Source of the DNA: Oscillospiraceae bacterium
GTDB lineage: Bacteria > Bacillota > Clostridia > Oscillospirales > Oscillospiraceae
Assembly: GCA_017458825.1 (NCBI GenBank)
Contig: JAFSZX010000014.1
Location: forward strand, 1 to 35,562
Direction: 5' to 3'
Length of the DNA: 35,562 nt
Under the pieces are notes generated by a model, which saw only the letters and a list, made by a program, of their open reading frames with translations, made no database searches and was not told where the DNA came from. Below, one piece after another: positions 1 through 7,634 of this stretch. Position 1 is the stretch's first letter. Every line of letters starts with the position of its first letter. The position numbers and the translations under genes are program-made.

Positions 1-858
1 GCGCTGGGCGGCTTTGACGCCTGCGTGACCTCGTCCGTTTTGCCCGGCAGCGGACTGTCCAGCTCCGCCGCCTTTGAGGTGCTGTTGGGCACGGTGATGA
101 ACGCCTTGTTCTCCGGCGGTCTGGACGCGGTGGAGATCGCCAAGATCGCCCAGTTTGCCGAGAACGTATATTTCGGCAAGCCCTGCGGACTGATGGATCA
201 GATGGCGTCCTCCGTCGGCGGCTGTGTGTTCATTGATTTTGCCGACCCTGACGCGCCGGTGATCGAGCCGGTGTCCTTTGACTTTTCCCATAGTGGTCAT
301 ACCCTGTGTATCATCGACTCCGGCGCCAGCCACGCGGATTTGACGGAAGAGTACGCCGCCATTCCGGCGGAGCTGGGCAAGGTGTGCGCCGTGTTCGGTA
401 AGAAGGTACTGCGTCAGGTGCCGGAGGAGGACTTTTACAATAAGATCTCCCAAGTACGCGCCGCCGCAGGCGACCGGGCGGTTTTACGCGCCATGCACGT
501 ATATAACGATAACCGTCTGGTGCTGGGGGAGGCGGCGGCGCTACGCCGCGGTGACTTCGGCGCGTTCCTCACCTGCGTGAACCGCTCCGGCATATCCTCG
601 CAGCTCTGTCTGCAAAACGTGATTCCCACCGGCGCGGCGGCACATCAGGAGGTGGCGCTGGCACTGGCGCTGGCACGCCGCGCGCTGCAGGGGAGAGGCG
701 CCTGCCGCGTCCACGGCGGCGGCTTTGCCGGAACGATCCAGGCGTTCGTGCCGAACGAACTGCTGGACGCGTTCCGCGCCGAAACGGAGGCGGTTTTGGG
801 CGAGGGGAGCTGTCACGTGCTGTCCGTCCGATCCGTCGGCGGCACGGAAAATGAGTGA
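1..858 (+). CDS. galK: Galactokinase, 3' part (5' end outside window)
   Basis: The reading frame is open from base 1, so the start codon lies upstream of the window and 285 codons remain. The protein belongs to the GHMP kinase superfamily. It has the glycine/serine-rich ATP loop (PGSGLSSSAAFE, about residues 14-25 of the visible part) and a GLMDQMASSVGG segment typical of galactokinase. Near the C-terminus the GHMP motif 3 glycines are visible (VHGGGFAGT). The enzyme phosphorylates galactose at C1 with ATP in the Leloir pathway. A GTG at 25 is in frame but falls just before the ATP loop, so it is not the real start. No terminator follows directly; the next strong one is at 1054-1097. Other GHMP sugar kinases are possible but less likely. 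Confidence 0.88.
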   Translation, partial: ALGGFDACVTSSVLPGSGLSSSAAFEVLLGTVMNALFSGGLDAVEIAKIAQFAENVYFGKPCGLMDQMASSVGGCVFIDFADPDAPVIEPVSFDFSHSGHTLCIIDSGASHADLTEEYAAIPAELGKVCAVFGKKVLRQVPEEDFYNKISQVRAAAGDRAVLRAMHVYNDNRLVLGEAAALRRGDFGAFLTCVNRSGISSQLCLQNVIPTGAAAHQEVALALALARRALQGRGACRVHGGGFAGTIQAFVPNELLDAFRAETEAVLGEGSCHVLSVRSVGGTENE

Positions 859-970
859 CGTTTTTAGTGAATGGTACTGTTATTTAAAATATTGCCAGAG
901 AGGAGCATTAAGAAAAACAATTAAATAGAGGGGGACAGAGAGATCGGGCAACGGTGGGATCAAAAAAAAC

Positions 971-1035
971 GGCAGTTTTTTCCAGCCCGCGTAAATCCCC
1001 GGTATGATAAGGACAGAAAGAGAGAAAAAACTGCC
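971..1035. repeat. Inverted repeat GGCAGTTTTTTC / GAAAAAACTGCC
   Basis: Twelve bases at 971-982 are the exact reverse complement of 1024-1035, with 41 bases between them. The spacer contains a TATGAT (1003-1008) that could be a -10 box. The pair could be the stem of a structured RNA or a protein-binding site near the island border. It is too widely spaced to be a usual terminator. Confidence 0.5.
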
Positions 1036-1053
1036 CGTCACAGATTTTTTGAA

Positions 1054-1097
1054 GGTGCGCATACGACGCAATGGTCGTGTGCGCACCAGTTTTTTTC
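1054..1097 (+). terminator. Rho-independent terminator
   Basis: A 14-bp stem (1054-1067 with 1074-1087, one G-U pair) with a six-base loop is followed by a run of T at 1090-1097. It would stop transcription coming from galK before the island genes. There is no T-run on the other strand, so it acts rightward only. Confidence 0.8.
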
Positions 1098-1247
1098 GAC
1101 AAAATTCCCTCTTTTTCGAGATTTGAAAGATTTGGCGCAGAAAAAGCTGCGTCAAAACCGATCTATATGGCGCCCTACAGCCCGCGCACCGCCAACGGTT
1201 TACTCATTCTTCCATTCAACATTATTATGATTAAAGGAGAAATAAAC

Positions 1248-1739
1248 ATGAGTGAACAAATGAAAGAGCGGGTCCTGTCCCTGCTGAAAAACTATTCGGA
1301 AACTGATCGCAAGATATGCGCACTCCGCTATGAATTGGAACACCCTGTCAGAGTATCGGAGCAGGAAATGTTGGAAGCCATGGTATTTTGCCACGGGGAA
1401 AATACAGGCGGTACATCCGGGCACGTCAATTATGACAAAACACATCAAATTGCCGTCAGCTTCCGTCAGAAGGCAGAGGAAGCCAACCGCGAGATCGTGC
1501 AGCGGATCATCGGAGAGCTCTATCCGATGGAGCGCGAGCACGACCGGCTACGGCACTTTATCTCTTTGCTCGATAGCCGCCAGGCGGCGGTGATCCGCAT
1601 GACTTATATAGAGCATATAACGGTTGAGCGGATCGCAGAGGTGTTGGAAGTGACGGACAAGACGGTTCAGAAGATCAAGAAGCAGGGAATCGAGAACCTT
1701 TGCGAGTTGTATGAGCTGACGGATCCGATCCGCGGTTGA
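1248..1739 (+). CDS. Sigma-70 region 4-like helix-turn-helix protein (163 aa)
   Basis: The ATG at 1248 was chosen because AAAGGAG lies 7 bases upstream. The frame is open further up to 1071 but has no such site there. Residues about 105-150 (SRQAAVIRMTYIEHITVERI, then a helix ending KTVQKIKKQG) resemble a sigma-70 region 4 helix-turn-helix, as in phage- and element-borne transcription activators that lack region 2. The N-terminal 100 residues are charged and mostly helical, with no motif I recognise. It sits directly upstream of the pilus promoter (1771-1799) on the same strand, so a role in controlling the island is plausible but inferred. It has no region 2 and so is unlikely to be a complete sigma factor. 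Confidence 0.65.
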   Translation: MSEQMKERVLSLLKNYSETDRKICALRYELEHPVRVSEQEMLEAMVFCHGENTGGTSGHVNYDKTHQIAVSFRQKAEEANREIVQRIIGELYPMEREHDRLRHFISLLDSRQAAVIRMTYIEHITVERIAEVLEVTDKTVQKIKKQGIENLCELYELTDPIRG

Positions 1740-1770
1740 TTTTTCGGATGTTTTTCCGTAAAACTCCTTC

Positions 1771-1811
1771 TTGCATGCCCTTGTTATTTCGGCTATGATC
1801 GTGATACGATC
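1771..1811 (+). promoter_or_regulatory. Pilus operon promoter with overlapping palindromic operator
   Basis: TTGCAT (1771-1776), a 17-base spacer and TATGAT (1794-1799) form a good vegetative-type promoter upstream of the lipoprotein gene. A perfect palindrome, GATCGT-GAT-ACGATC (1797-1811), overlaps the -10 box and the expected start point, the typical place for a repressor operator. The regulator is unknown; the HTH protein just upstream is a candidate. Confidence 0.6.
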
Positions 1812-1835
1812 AGACTGCCAAAACAAAGCGGACAT

Positions 1836-1865
1836 CCCCTCCGGCGTTGAAAGGCGTCGGAGGGG
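1836..1865 (+). promoter_or_regulatory. Leader hairpin just before the lipoprotein RBS
   Basis: CCCCTCCGGCG (1836-1846) pairs with CGTCGGAGGGG (1855-1865) through 11 positions, one of them G-U, with an eight-base loop. No T-run follows, so it is not a terminator. The AAGGAGG ribosome binding site begins about ten bases later. The stem could stabilise the mRNA or affect translation. Confidence 0.5.
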
Positions 1866-1886
1866 AGAGAAGGAAAGGAGGATCCA

Positions 1887-2750
1887 ATGAGAGAATGTAA
1901 GCGGTACGGTTTGGTTGCTCTTGTCGTATCGGCGCTGTTACTGTGTTCGTGCAGCGGTAGCCCTGTGCGGGAGACGGATGCAGATGAGCAGGTAGATGCG
2001 CTCCGCCGGGAACAGACGGAAGACCGTGAAGAACAGGCAGCAGCAGACGCAGAAGAAGTTATAGCAATACCATTCGCCGCTGATGGAGAAGAGCAAGCAT
2101 CTACCGGCGAAGGCGCGCCGGCGACTTCAGATCCTGCAGAAAAGGAACCGCCGTCCCACGCAGAAGGTACCGACAGCGGAGCGGAGGTCTCCGCAGGTAT
2201 CGGAACAAGGCAGAATTCGTCAGACACTTCAGGTCAGCGGTCTGCGTCCCCGTCTGCTACGCATATCCACAATTACGCGGCAAGCACCGTGCCTCCGACC
2301 TGTACGGAAGGCGGCTATACGCTTTACACCTGTGCCTGCGGCGCCGGTTATCGAGGTCAGGAGAAGACCGCATTGGGTCACAGCTATACGGTGACGGTGG
2401 TAGCGCCTACCACAGCATCGCAGGGATATACGCTGCACAAGTGCAGCCGCTGCGGTGCAAGCTATCAGGACAACTACACGCCGCAACTTGTGCAGGAGAC
2501 TCCGTTTGACATATCATCGTACGTCGAGTGGGGCAAGGGGTACGCCGAGAGTATCGGATTGATTCTGGATCCGGCCACCATGGCAGGATACGATACGCCG
2601 ATGGTATTTACAGCAGAAGACGCACCCTATATCAAGCAATGGATCATGGACGATTTGAAGATCCATTTGAAAGAGGGCGATACCGCCACATGGATCTGGG
2701 CGGAGGACACGGGAGACGGCATCTACGAGATATTTACAGGCCGTGGATAA
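1887..2750 (+). CDS. Secreted lipoprotein with paired cysteine repeats
   Basis: The ATG at 1887 follows a strong AAGGAGG. A hydrophobic signal peptide ends in LLLCSC, giving Cys22 as the likely lipid-anchored cysteine. Residues about 25-125 are rich in Glu, Ala, Ser and Thr and look like a flexible linker. Residues about 127-200 hold two related repeats (GGYTLYTCACGAGY and QGYTLHKCSRCGASY), each with a closely spaced cysteine pair, a pattern seen in clostridial surface proteins. The last 85 residues form a small domain I do not recognise. It is the first gene after the pilus promoter and is separated from the adhesin by a weak terminator. It may be a surface accessory or chaperone for pilus assembly, but no function can be assigned. 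Confidence 0.75.
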   Translation: MRECKRYGLVALVVSALLLCSCSGSPVRETDADEQVDALRREQTEDREEQAAADAEEVIAIPFAADGEEQASTGEGAPATSDPAEKEPPSHAEGTDSGAEVSAGIGTRQNSSDTSGQRSASPSATHIHNYAASTVPPTCTEGGYTLYTCACGAGYRGQEKTALGHSYTVTVVAPTTASQGYTLHKCSRCGASYQDNYTPQLVQETPFDISSYVEWGKGYAESIGLILDPATMAGYDTPMVFTAEDAPYIKQWIMDDLKIHLKEGDTATWIWAEDTGDGIYEIFTGRG

Positions 2751-2774
2751 ACGCGGCGGCAATACGGCAAGAAA

Positions 2775-2798
2775 GAGACGCTTCGGCGCCTCTTTTTT
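2775..2798 (+). terminator. Terminator or attenuator with TTCG loop inside the pilus operon
   Basis: An imperfect stem (AGAGACGC against GCGCCTCT, one A-C mismatch) closes a C(TTCG)G tetraloop at 2781-2786 and is followed by six T at 2793-2798. It lies between the lipoprotein and the adhesin, with no clear new promoter after it. It may therefore lower, rather than stop, expression of the pilus genes. Confidence 0.55.
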
Positions 2799-2834
2799 GC
2801 GCCCATTTTTCAAAAGAGAGGGAGAAACAATGAA

Positions 2835-4901
2835 ATGAAAAGAGGCATAAAACACAGTCTGCTATTGCTGTTGGGAACGTTGTGTTTTCTGTACGCTGTA
2901 TTTCCCGGTCGGGTCCTCCACACGGCGGAAGCGTCGGACACAAAAACATATCTTTACCGTCTGCCGCTCGCAGATGATGATGCGCGGCTGGACAGCAACT
3001 GGACAACCAAATGGGGACACGGCGCCCTGACGTTCAAGAACGGCTATTCCAGCGGTGCCACCAACACATCCGTGCCTATCATCGTGACGGGTTCATACAG
3101 CGGCAATATCGCCTATTGCATCGAGCCCGGCGGTCCACTGGCAGAAGGTGGTACGTTAAGCAATAGCAGTACTACAGCGGTTGGCTTTTGGAACAACGCC
3201 GCTGCCAGAAACGATCTTCTGACCGCCAGAGAAATGCAGGACTGGGTAGGACGTATCCTGCTCTATGGATACAGCGGTCCCATTCAGCATACCCGCAATA
3301 ACGGTACCGTTACCGGCAACGGCTGGTACGCCTATGTTTCGCCCGGCGTAAAAAGCACCTACGACTGGCCAAAGATGGCAAAAGCTTATGCGACGCAATA
3401 CTTGATTTGGGAAACAGTAGTGGGCGAGCGTGATGCCAGTTTCAACTATGTGGCGCCGCCCAGCGGCGTTAAATCCATACTCAGCCAGGTCAATGCGAAT
3501 CACCCGCTCCGCGCGGACATTCTCTCTTACTACAACTCTATTGTGACCTCTGTGAAACAGCATCTGACTGTTCCCAGTTTTTCTGCACGCTATATTGGCA
3601 ACGCACCGACTCACACACTGACCTGGGACGGCAACCAATACAGTATCACGCTTACAGACGCCAACGGCGTGCTGTCGTCTTATCCCTTTGCCTCATCCAA
3701 AGGCGTAACAGTCAGTTGCAGCGGCAATACCATGACCATTTCCTGCACAGAGCCTATAACAAGCGCAGTTACTTTTCAGACAGAGCGGCAGGGGTTGAAT
3801 ACAAAATCTACGGTGGTGTGGGCATCGTCCACATATCAGGATGTGGTGACCATCGGCAGTAACATCCGAGACCCTGTTCCGGCGTATTTTAAGTTGCAAA
3901 CGGAAACGCTTGGCAGCTTGTCACTGACAAAAACATCCGAGGATGATCAGGTGTCCGGCGTAGAGTTTACAGTGACCGGTCCTGACGGATACAGCGGCAC
4001 TCAGACTACGGACGATACGGGACACTGGACGCTGACCATGCTGAAGCCCGGAAGCTATACGGTGACGGAATCCGTCCCCGCCGGCTATGAGCCGCAAGAG
4101 GCGCAGACGGTAACGGTACCGTCTGGCGGCACGGCAAGCGTGACCTTTGGCAATACGCTCTCCCGCGCCGCGTTGGAGATCCGGAAGATTGACGAGGAAA
4201 CAGGGATGCCGATTGCCGGCGTGGGATATACCCTGTACCGCGACAATATAGCGATCATTGAGGATTATACCGATCAGGATGGTATTTTGCGGATAGAGGG
4301 ATTGCTGCTGGGCGATTACACCTATCGGGAAACCGCCGCGGCGCACGGATACTGGGGCGATGATACCGTCTATCCCGTTACGCTGTCACAGCGAAACACC
4401 ACCGTTATCCAAACTCGCGAGAATACCCGGCGCACCGGAACCGTCAAAATTTATAAGCAGACGCCGGATAAGTTGCCTATGCAGGGTGTCACACTTTTGC
4501 TGCAGCAATCGGTGGGCGGCGGCGCATGGACCAACGTGGGACAGCAGACCACCGGCGCGGACGGGGTCGTGTGCTGGACTGAATTACCGGCACGTGCCAC
4601 GATTTGTTATCGCGTCATAGAGATCAGTACCGCGGCAGGTTATTCACTGATGTCACAGCCCCTCTGGACAGGGAGGTTACCGCTGGAAATAAATGTGCAG
4701 GAAGCGCCGCCGGAGGCGGAGCTATACTGCGGCAGAGCATACCTGTATGAGCTGACGCTTACCGCCGTCAATACGCGTATTACAGAGCTGCCATTTACCG
4801 GAAGCGATCAGACGCTGTCTATTTTTTATGTCGCAACGCTCGCGCTGTGCGCGGGCTTATATTTTGCGAAAAAAACATTTGAAAGGAAGAAACACCAATG
4901 A
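2835..4901 (+). CDS. Thioester-domain LPFTG surface adhesin (probable pilus tip)
   Basis: This 688-residue protein has a signal peptide (about 1-33). An N-terminal thioester domain follows, with Cys95 in AYCIEPGG and Gln188 in ATQYLIW, the CxEPG-like and TQxxxW pair that forms an internal Cys-Gln thioester in Gram-positive adhesins. Three Cna-B/SpaA-type beta domains follow: from about 363 (LSLTKTSEDDQVSGVEFTV), about 447 (LEIRKIDEETGMPIAGVGY) and about 534. They carry Lys and Glu positions suited to isopeptide bonds. The C-terminus has LPFTG (652-656), a membrane helix and a positive tail for sortase anchoring. It probably forms the covalent-binding tip of the pilus. Its stop overlaps the pilin start by 4 bases. 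A two-codon frame (ATG AAA TGA, from 2830) overlaps the chosen ATG. Confidence 0.88.
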   Translation: MKRGIKHSLLLLLGTLCFLYAVFPGRVLHTAEASDTKTYLYRLPLADDDARLDSNWTTKWGHGALTFKNGYSSGATNTSVPIIVTGSYSGNIAYCIEPGGPLAEGGTLSNSSTTAVGFWNNAAARNDLLTAREMQDWVGRILLYGYSGPIQHTRNNGTVTGNGWYAYVSPGVKSTYDWPKMAKAYATQYLIWETVVGERDASFNYVAPPSGVKSILSQVNANHPLRADILSYYNSIVTSVKQHLTVPSFSARYIGNAPTHTLTWDGNQYSITLTDANGVLSSYPFASSKGVTVSCSGNTMTISCTEPITSAVTFQTERQGLNTKSTVVWASSTYQDVVTIGSNIRDPVPAYFKLQTETLGSLSLTKTSEDDQVSGVEFTVTGPDGYSGTQTTDDTGHWTLTMLKPGSYTVTESVPAGYEPQEAQTVTVPSGGTASVTFGNTLSRAALEIRKIDEETGMPIAGVGYTLYRDNIAIIEDYTDQDGILRIEGLLLGDYTYRETAAAHGYWGDDTVYPVTLSQRNTTVIQTRENTRRTGTVKIYKQTPDKLPMQGVTLLLQQSVGGGAWTNVGQQTTGADGVVCWTELPARATICYRVIEISTAAGYSLMSQPLWTGRLPLEINVQEAPPEAELYCGRAYLYELTLTAVNTRITELPFTGSDQTLSIFYVATLALCAGLYFAKKTFERKKHQ

Positions 4902-6805
4902 AACGAATCAAACGCACCCTTACCGCAGTCATGGCATTTGTCATGGCACTGGCACTCTCCGTTCCGGCTTTTGCCGCCACGGTAGATACCGCCACCGTCG
5001 ATACCACACGCACCGCATCCCTGACAGTCTATAAGTATGATAAAACGCGCATGCAGGAGATCTACGCCGATTGGGACTTTACTACCCCTTCCACCGGCTT
5101 GTATAACGATGAACTCGTCGAAATATTGAGCAGTGAGGAGCTGCCCAATTTCAGATCGGAGAACAATCAGTCGTACAGCTACTCTATCCGAGGCGTGGAG
5201 TTTACCTACGTGAAAGTGGCGGATTTTTACACACCGCTATATAATTCGGAAAACTGGACACAGGATCTCTACTCTTTTGATGTCGGTACTCAGAGCAATC
5301 AGTTGATTTCAGAGTTCAAAGACCTGTTGGGCTTGAACCAGCTGGCGACAATTGAGAGCGGCTATACCTCCGATACACTGATCGACGCGCTAAACACCAA
5401 ACTCGCAACAAAGCATCTGCAAACAAAGAATGCCTTGGAAGGGCTGGCACGTACCTACGGAACGGCTATGCCGCTGACGGATGACCACGGCAGGAGTCAG
5501 GTGACGGGGCTTCCGCTGGGACTCTATTTGGTGGTGGAAACCCGTGTGCCTGATTATGTGACGGCTACGGTCGATCCGTTTCTTGTGAGCTTGCCTATGA
5601 CGACCATAGACGGTACGGAATGGAACTATGATGTGACGGTCTATCCCAAGAATGAAACCGGGCTTGCCACGCTGGATAAGACTGTGCGCGAAGCGGCGGC
5701 GGACACCGGGAACAATAACGGCTCGGCACTAATCAATGACGGTTACGCTCATGCCGTGTCCGCCTCGGCAGGCGACAAACTGGAGTACCAGATTATCAGC
5801 CATATTCCCACCATTACCTCTACAGCAAACTATTTGACCACCTACACCTTTGAGGATACATTGTCAGCCGGTTTGACCTTCACCGAAGATCCGGTGAGCG
5901 TGGAGGTTTTCAGCGATGCCGCTTGCACGCAGAAGTTGACAAATTGGACGGGCAATAGCAATCATTACTACACCACGTCTTTTTCGGAGGACGGAAAGAC
6001 CATGACGGTAGATTTGACATCCCATGGGCTTACCGCCATAAATGTGTCCCGCACCTATCATCATGAGGACTCCGATCCGGAAACGGGATACAGCGGATGC
6101 TATATGCGCCTGACCTACTCCGCGGTGCTCAACAGCAACAGCACCTTTACGCTGGGCGATACGCCCAATAACAACGCGGCGCAGCTCACATGGAAGCGCA
6201 CCAACACCGCACACTTTGACACCCTGCAAAGCGATACTCACGTCTATACCTACGGCATTGATCTAACAAAACAGTTCAGTGACAATCAGGGCGACTACAG
6301 CAACGTGCAGTTCAATATCTACAATGAGACGGATGAATACTATCTGACCGGTACGCTGATCAGCGGTGTTTACTATGTGACCGGTCATGTAGAAGACGCG
6401 GAGGATGCCACGGCGTTTGTCCCGTGGAACGGTCATCTGATCATTAAGGGTATGGAGAACGACACCTATACCGTTACGGAGATCCAAACCGATGCCGGCT
6501 ATACGCTGTTAGATCATGCCATAACCTTAAGCATTGCCCAGGAGCAAAGCTATTCCAACTGCGGAATCTGCTGGGTGGATGATATAACTGCTACGGCAAC
6601 CGTCAACGATGAGACCGTCTCCATGACGCAAGGCCATGCGATAGTGCCGTTTACTGTCATCAACACACGCGGATTTACCCTGCCGCAGACCGGTTCCTAC
6701 GGTATGTGGATGTTTACGCTGGGCGGCGTTTTGCTGCTGGGTGCCGGTGCGTGGTTGGTATTGAGCAGGAAAAGGGAAAGCGATGAAGACGCCGAAGAAG
6801 AATAA
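4898..6805 (+). CDS. LPQTG major (backbone) pilin, SpaA type
   Basis: A signal peptide ends near SVPAFAA (residue 27). The protein has the pilin motif VTVYPKN (about 246-252), whose Lys251 is the expected nucleophile for sortase-mediated polymerisation. An E-box-like segment is visible late (YTVTEIQTDAGY), as is a second one near 214 (LVVETRVPDY). The C-terminus has LPQTG (595-599), a membrane helix and a charged tail. These are the features of a backbone pilin built from isopeptide-stabilised domains. The length of 635 residues is on the large side but usual for the family. The ATG overlaps the adhesin stop (ATGA), with GAAAGGAAG upstream, and the 3' end overlaps the first sortase by 23 bases, so translation is probably coupled. 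Confidence 0.9.
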   Translation: MKRIKRTLTAVMAFVMALALSVPAFAATVDTATVDTTRTASLTVYKYDKTRMQEIYADWDFTTPSTGLYNDELVEILSSEELPNFRSENNQSYSYSIRGVEFTYVKVADFYTPLYNSENWTQDLYSFDVGTQSNQLISEFKDLLGLNQLATIESGYTSDTLIDALNTKLATKHLQTKNALEGLARTYGTAMPLTDDHGRSQVTGLPLGLYLVVETRVPDYVTATVDPFLVSLPMTTIDGTEWNYDVTVYPKNETGLATLDKTVREAAADTGNNNGSALINDGYAHAVSASAGDKLEYQIISHIPTITSTANYLTTYTFEDTLSAGLTFTEDPVSVEVFSDAACTQKLTNWTGNSNHYYTTSFSEDGKTMTVDLTSHGLTAINVSRTYHHEDSDPETGYSGCYMRLTYSAVLNSNSTFTLGDTPNNNAAQLTWKRTNTAHFDTLQSDTHVYTYGIDLTKQFSDNQGDYSNVQFNIYNETDEYYLTGTLISGVYYVTGHVEDAEDATAFVPWNGHLIIKGMENDTYTVTEIQTDAGYTLLDHAITLSIAQEQSYSNCGICWVDDITATATVNDETVSMTQGHAIVPFTVINTRGFTLPQTGSYGMWMFTLGGVLLLGAGAWLVLSRKRESDEDAEEE

Positions 6806-7634
6806 CGGCAGAAAGATTGCCGCCATAGCTTGTTTTGCTGTGGCGGCAATCCTTTTCCTCTGGTTGGTGATGGGCCGCGTTCTTGCCGAGCGGTTTCGCT
6901 CCGAAGTGCAAGCCGTTTATCAGGAAGCCATGGAACAGGTATCGGACGAAACGCTGCAGGAGGCGTACCGTGCCGCACAGATGTATAACACCATGCTTGC
7001 CGACGGCGTCGAGGCGGCACAGGTTTCAACAGACAAACGCGAGGCAATGCAGTATACATCCCTGCTGAATCTCGCCGGAAACGGTGTGATGGGCTACGTG
7101 GAGATACCGAAGCTCGGCACCAGACTGCCCATTTACCACGGTACCGGCGCAGAGGCGCTTTCATACGGCGTCGGACATCTGATCGGCAGTTCGCTTCCCG
7201 TGGGAGGCACCGATACGCATACGGCGCTTTCGGGACACAGCGGTTTATCGAGCAGCAAGATATTTTCCGATCTCGGCAAATTGCAGACGGGAGATCAGTT
7301 TATGCTTAAAGTGCTGAATGGAACATTGGTCTACGAAGTGGATCAGATCCGCGTGGTAGAGCCGGGTGATACCGCTCCGCTCGCCATTGAGCGAGGGAGG
7401 GATTACTGTACGCTTATCACCTGCACGCCTTATGGGATCAACACGCATCGTCTGCTGGTGCGGGGGGTGCGAGTGGAACATGCCGAACCGCTTTTACCGG
7501 AAGAGCATGCAGAGGAAGCCGCCGAGGGACAGACGAGGAGCGTATGGGCAAAGGTATGGATACCGGTATTGGCAGTTACCGCATTGCTGACGGTTTGTCT
7601 GCTGGTAAGGAGAAGAAGATGCAAAGGAAAATAA
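6783..7634 (+). CDS. Class C-type pilus sortase 1
   Basis: The protein is a 283-residue transpeptidase with an N-terminal membrane helix (about 11-31) and a second helix near the C-terminus (about 255-276), the topology usual for class C sortases. The catalytic residues are His152 (LSGHSGL), Cys214 (TLITCTPYG) and Arg223 (THRLLVRG). It should cleave LPXTG-like motifs and join the pilin lysine to the next subunit. The DPF/DPW-type lid motif common in class C enzymes is not obvious; the region before the barrel reads AMQYTSLLN. The start lies inside the end of the pilin gene, and the gene overlaps the next sortase by 16 bases. Confidence 0.9.
   Translation: MKTPKKNNGRKIAAIACFAVAAILFLWLVMGRVLAERFRSEVQAVYQEAMEQVSDETLQEAYRAAQMYNTMLADGVEAAQVSTDKREAMQYTSLLNLAGNGVMGYVEIPKLGTRLPIYHGTGAEALSYGVGHLIGSSLPVGGTDTHTALSGHSGLSSSKIFSDLGKLQTGDQFMLKVLNGTLVYEVDQIRVVEPGDTAPLAIERGRDYCTLITCTPYGINTHRLLVRGVRVEHAEPLLPEEHAEEAAEGQTRSVWAKVWIPVLAVTALLTVCLLVRRRRCKGK

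Larger units (their letters stand above)
859..1247. other. Intergenic region between galK and the pilus island
   Basis: I see no convincing gene in these 389 bases. Short frames are open on both strands but lack a ribosome binding site or recognisable motif. The stretch is AT-richer than galK and contains a long-range inverted repeat (971-982 with 1024-1035), a strong terminator (1054-1097) and a smaller hairpin (1132-1140 with 1147-1155). The left boundary of the accessory island probably lies here. By eye I found no copy of the tRNA-Val 3' end that could serve as a left attachment site. Confidence 0.5.

Noticed and set aside
1071..1247. A longer start for the sigma-like HTH protein.
   Set aside because: The extension passes through the terminator at 1054-1097, and only the ATG at 1248 has a good ribosome binding site.
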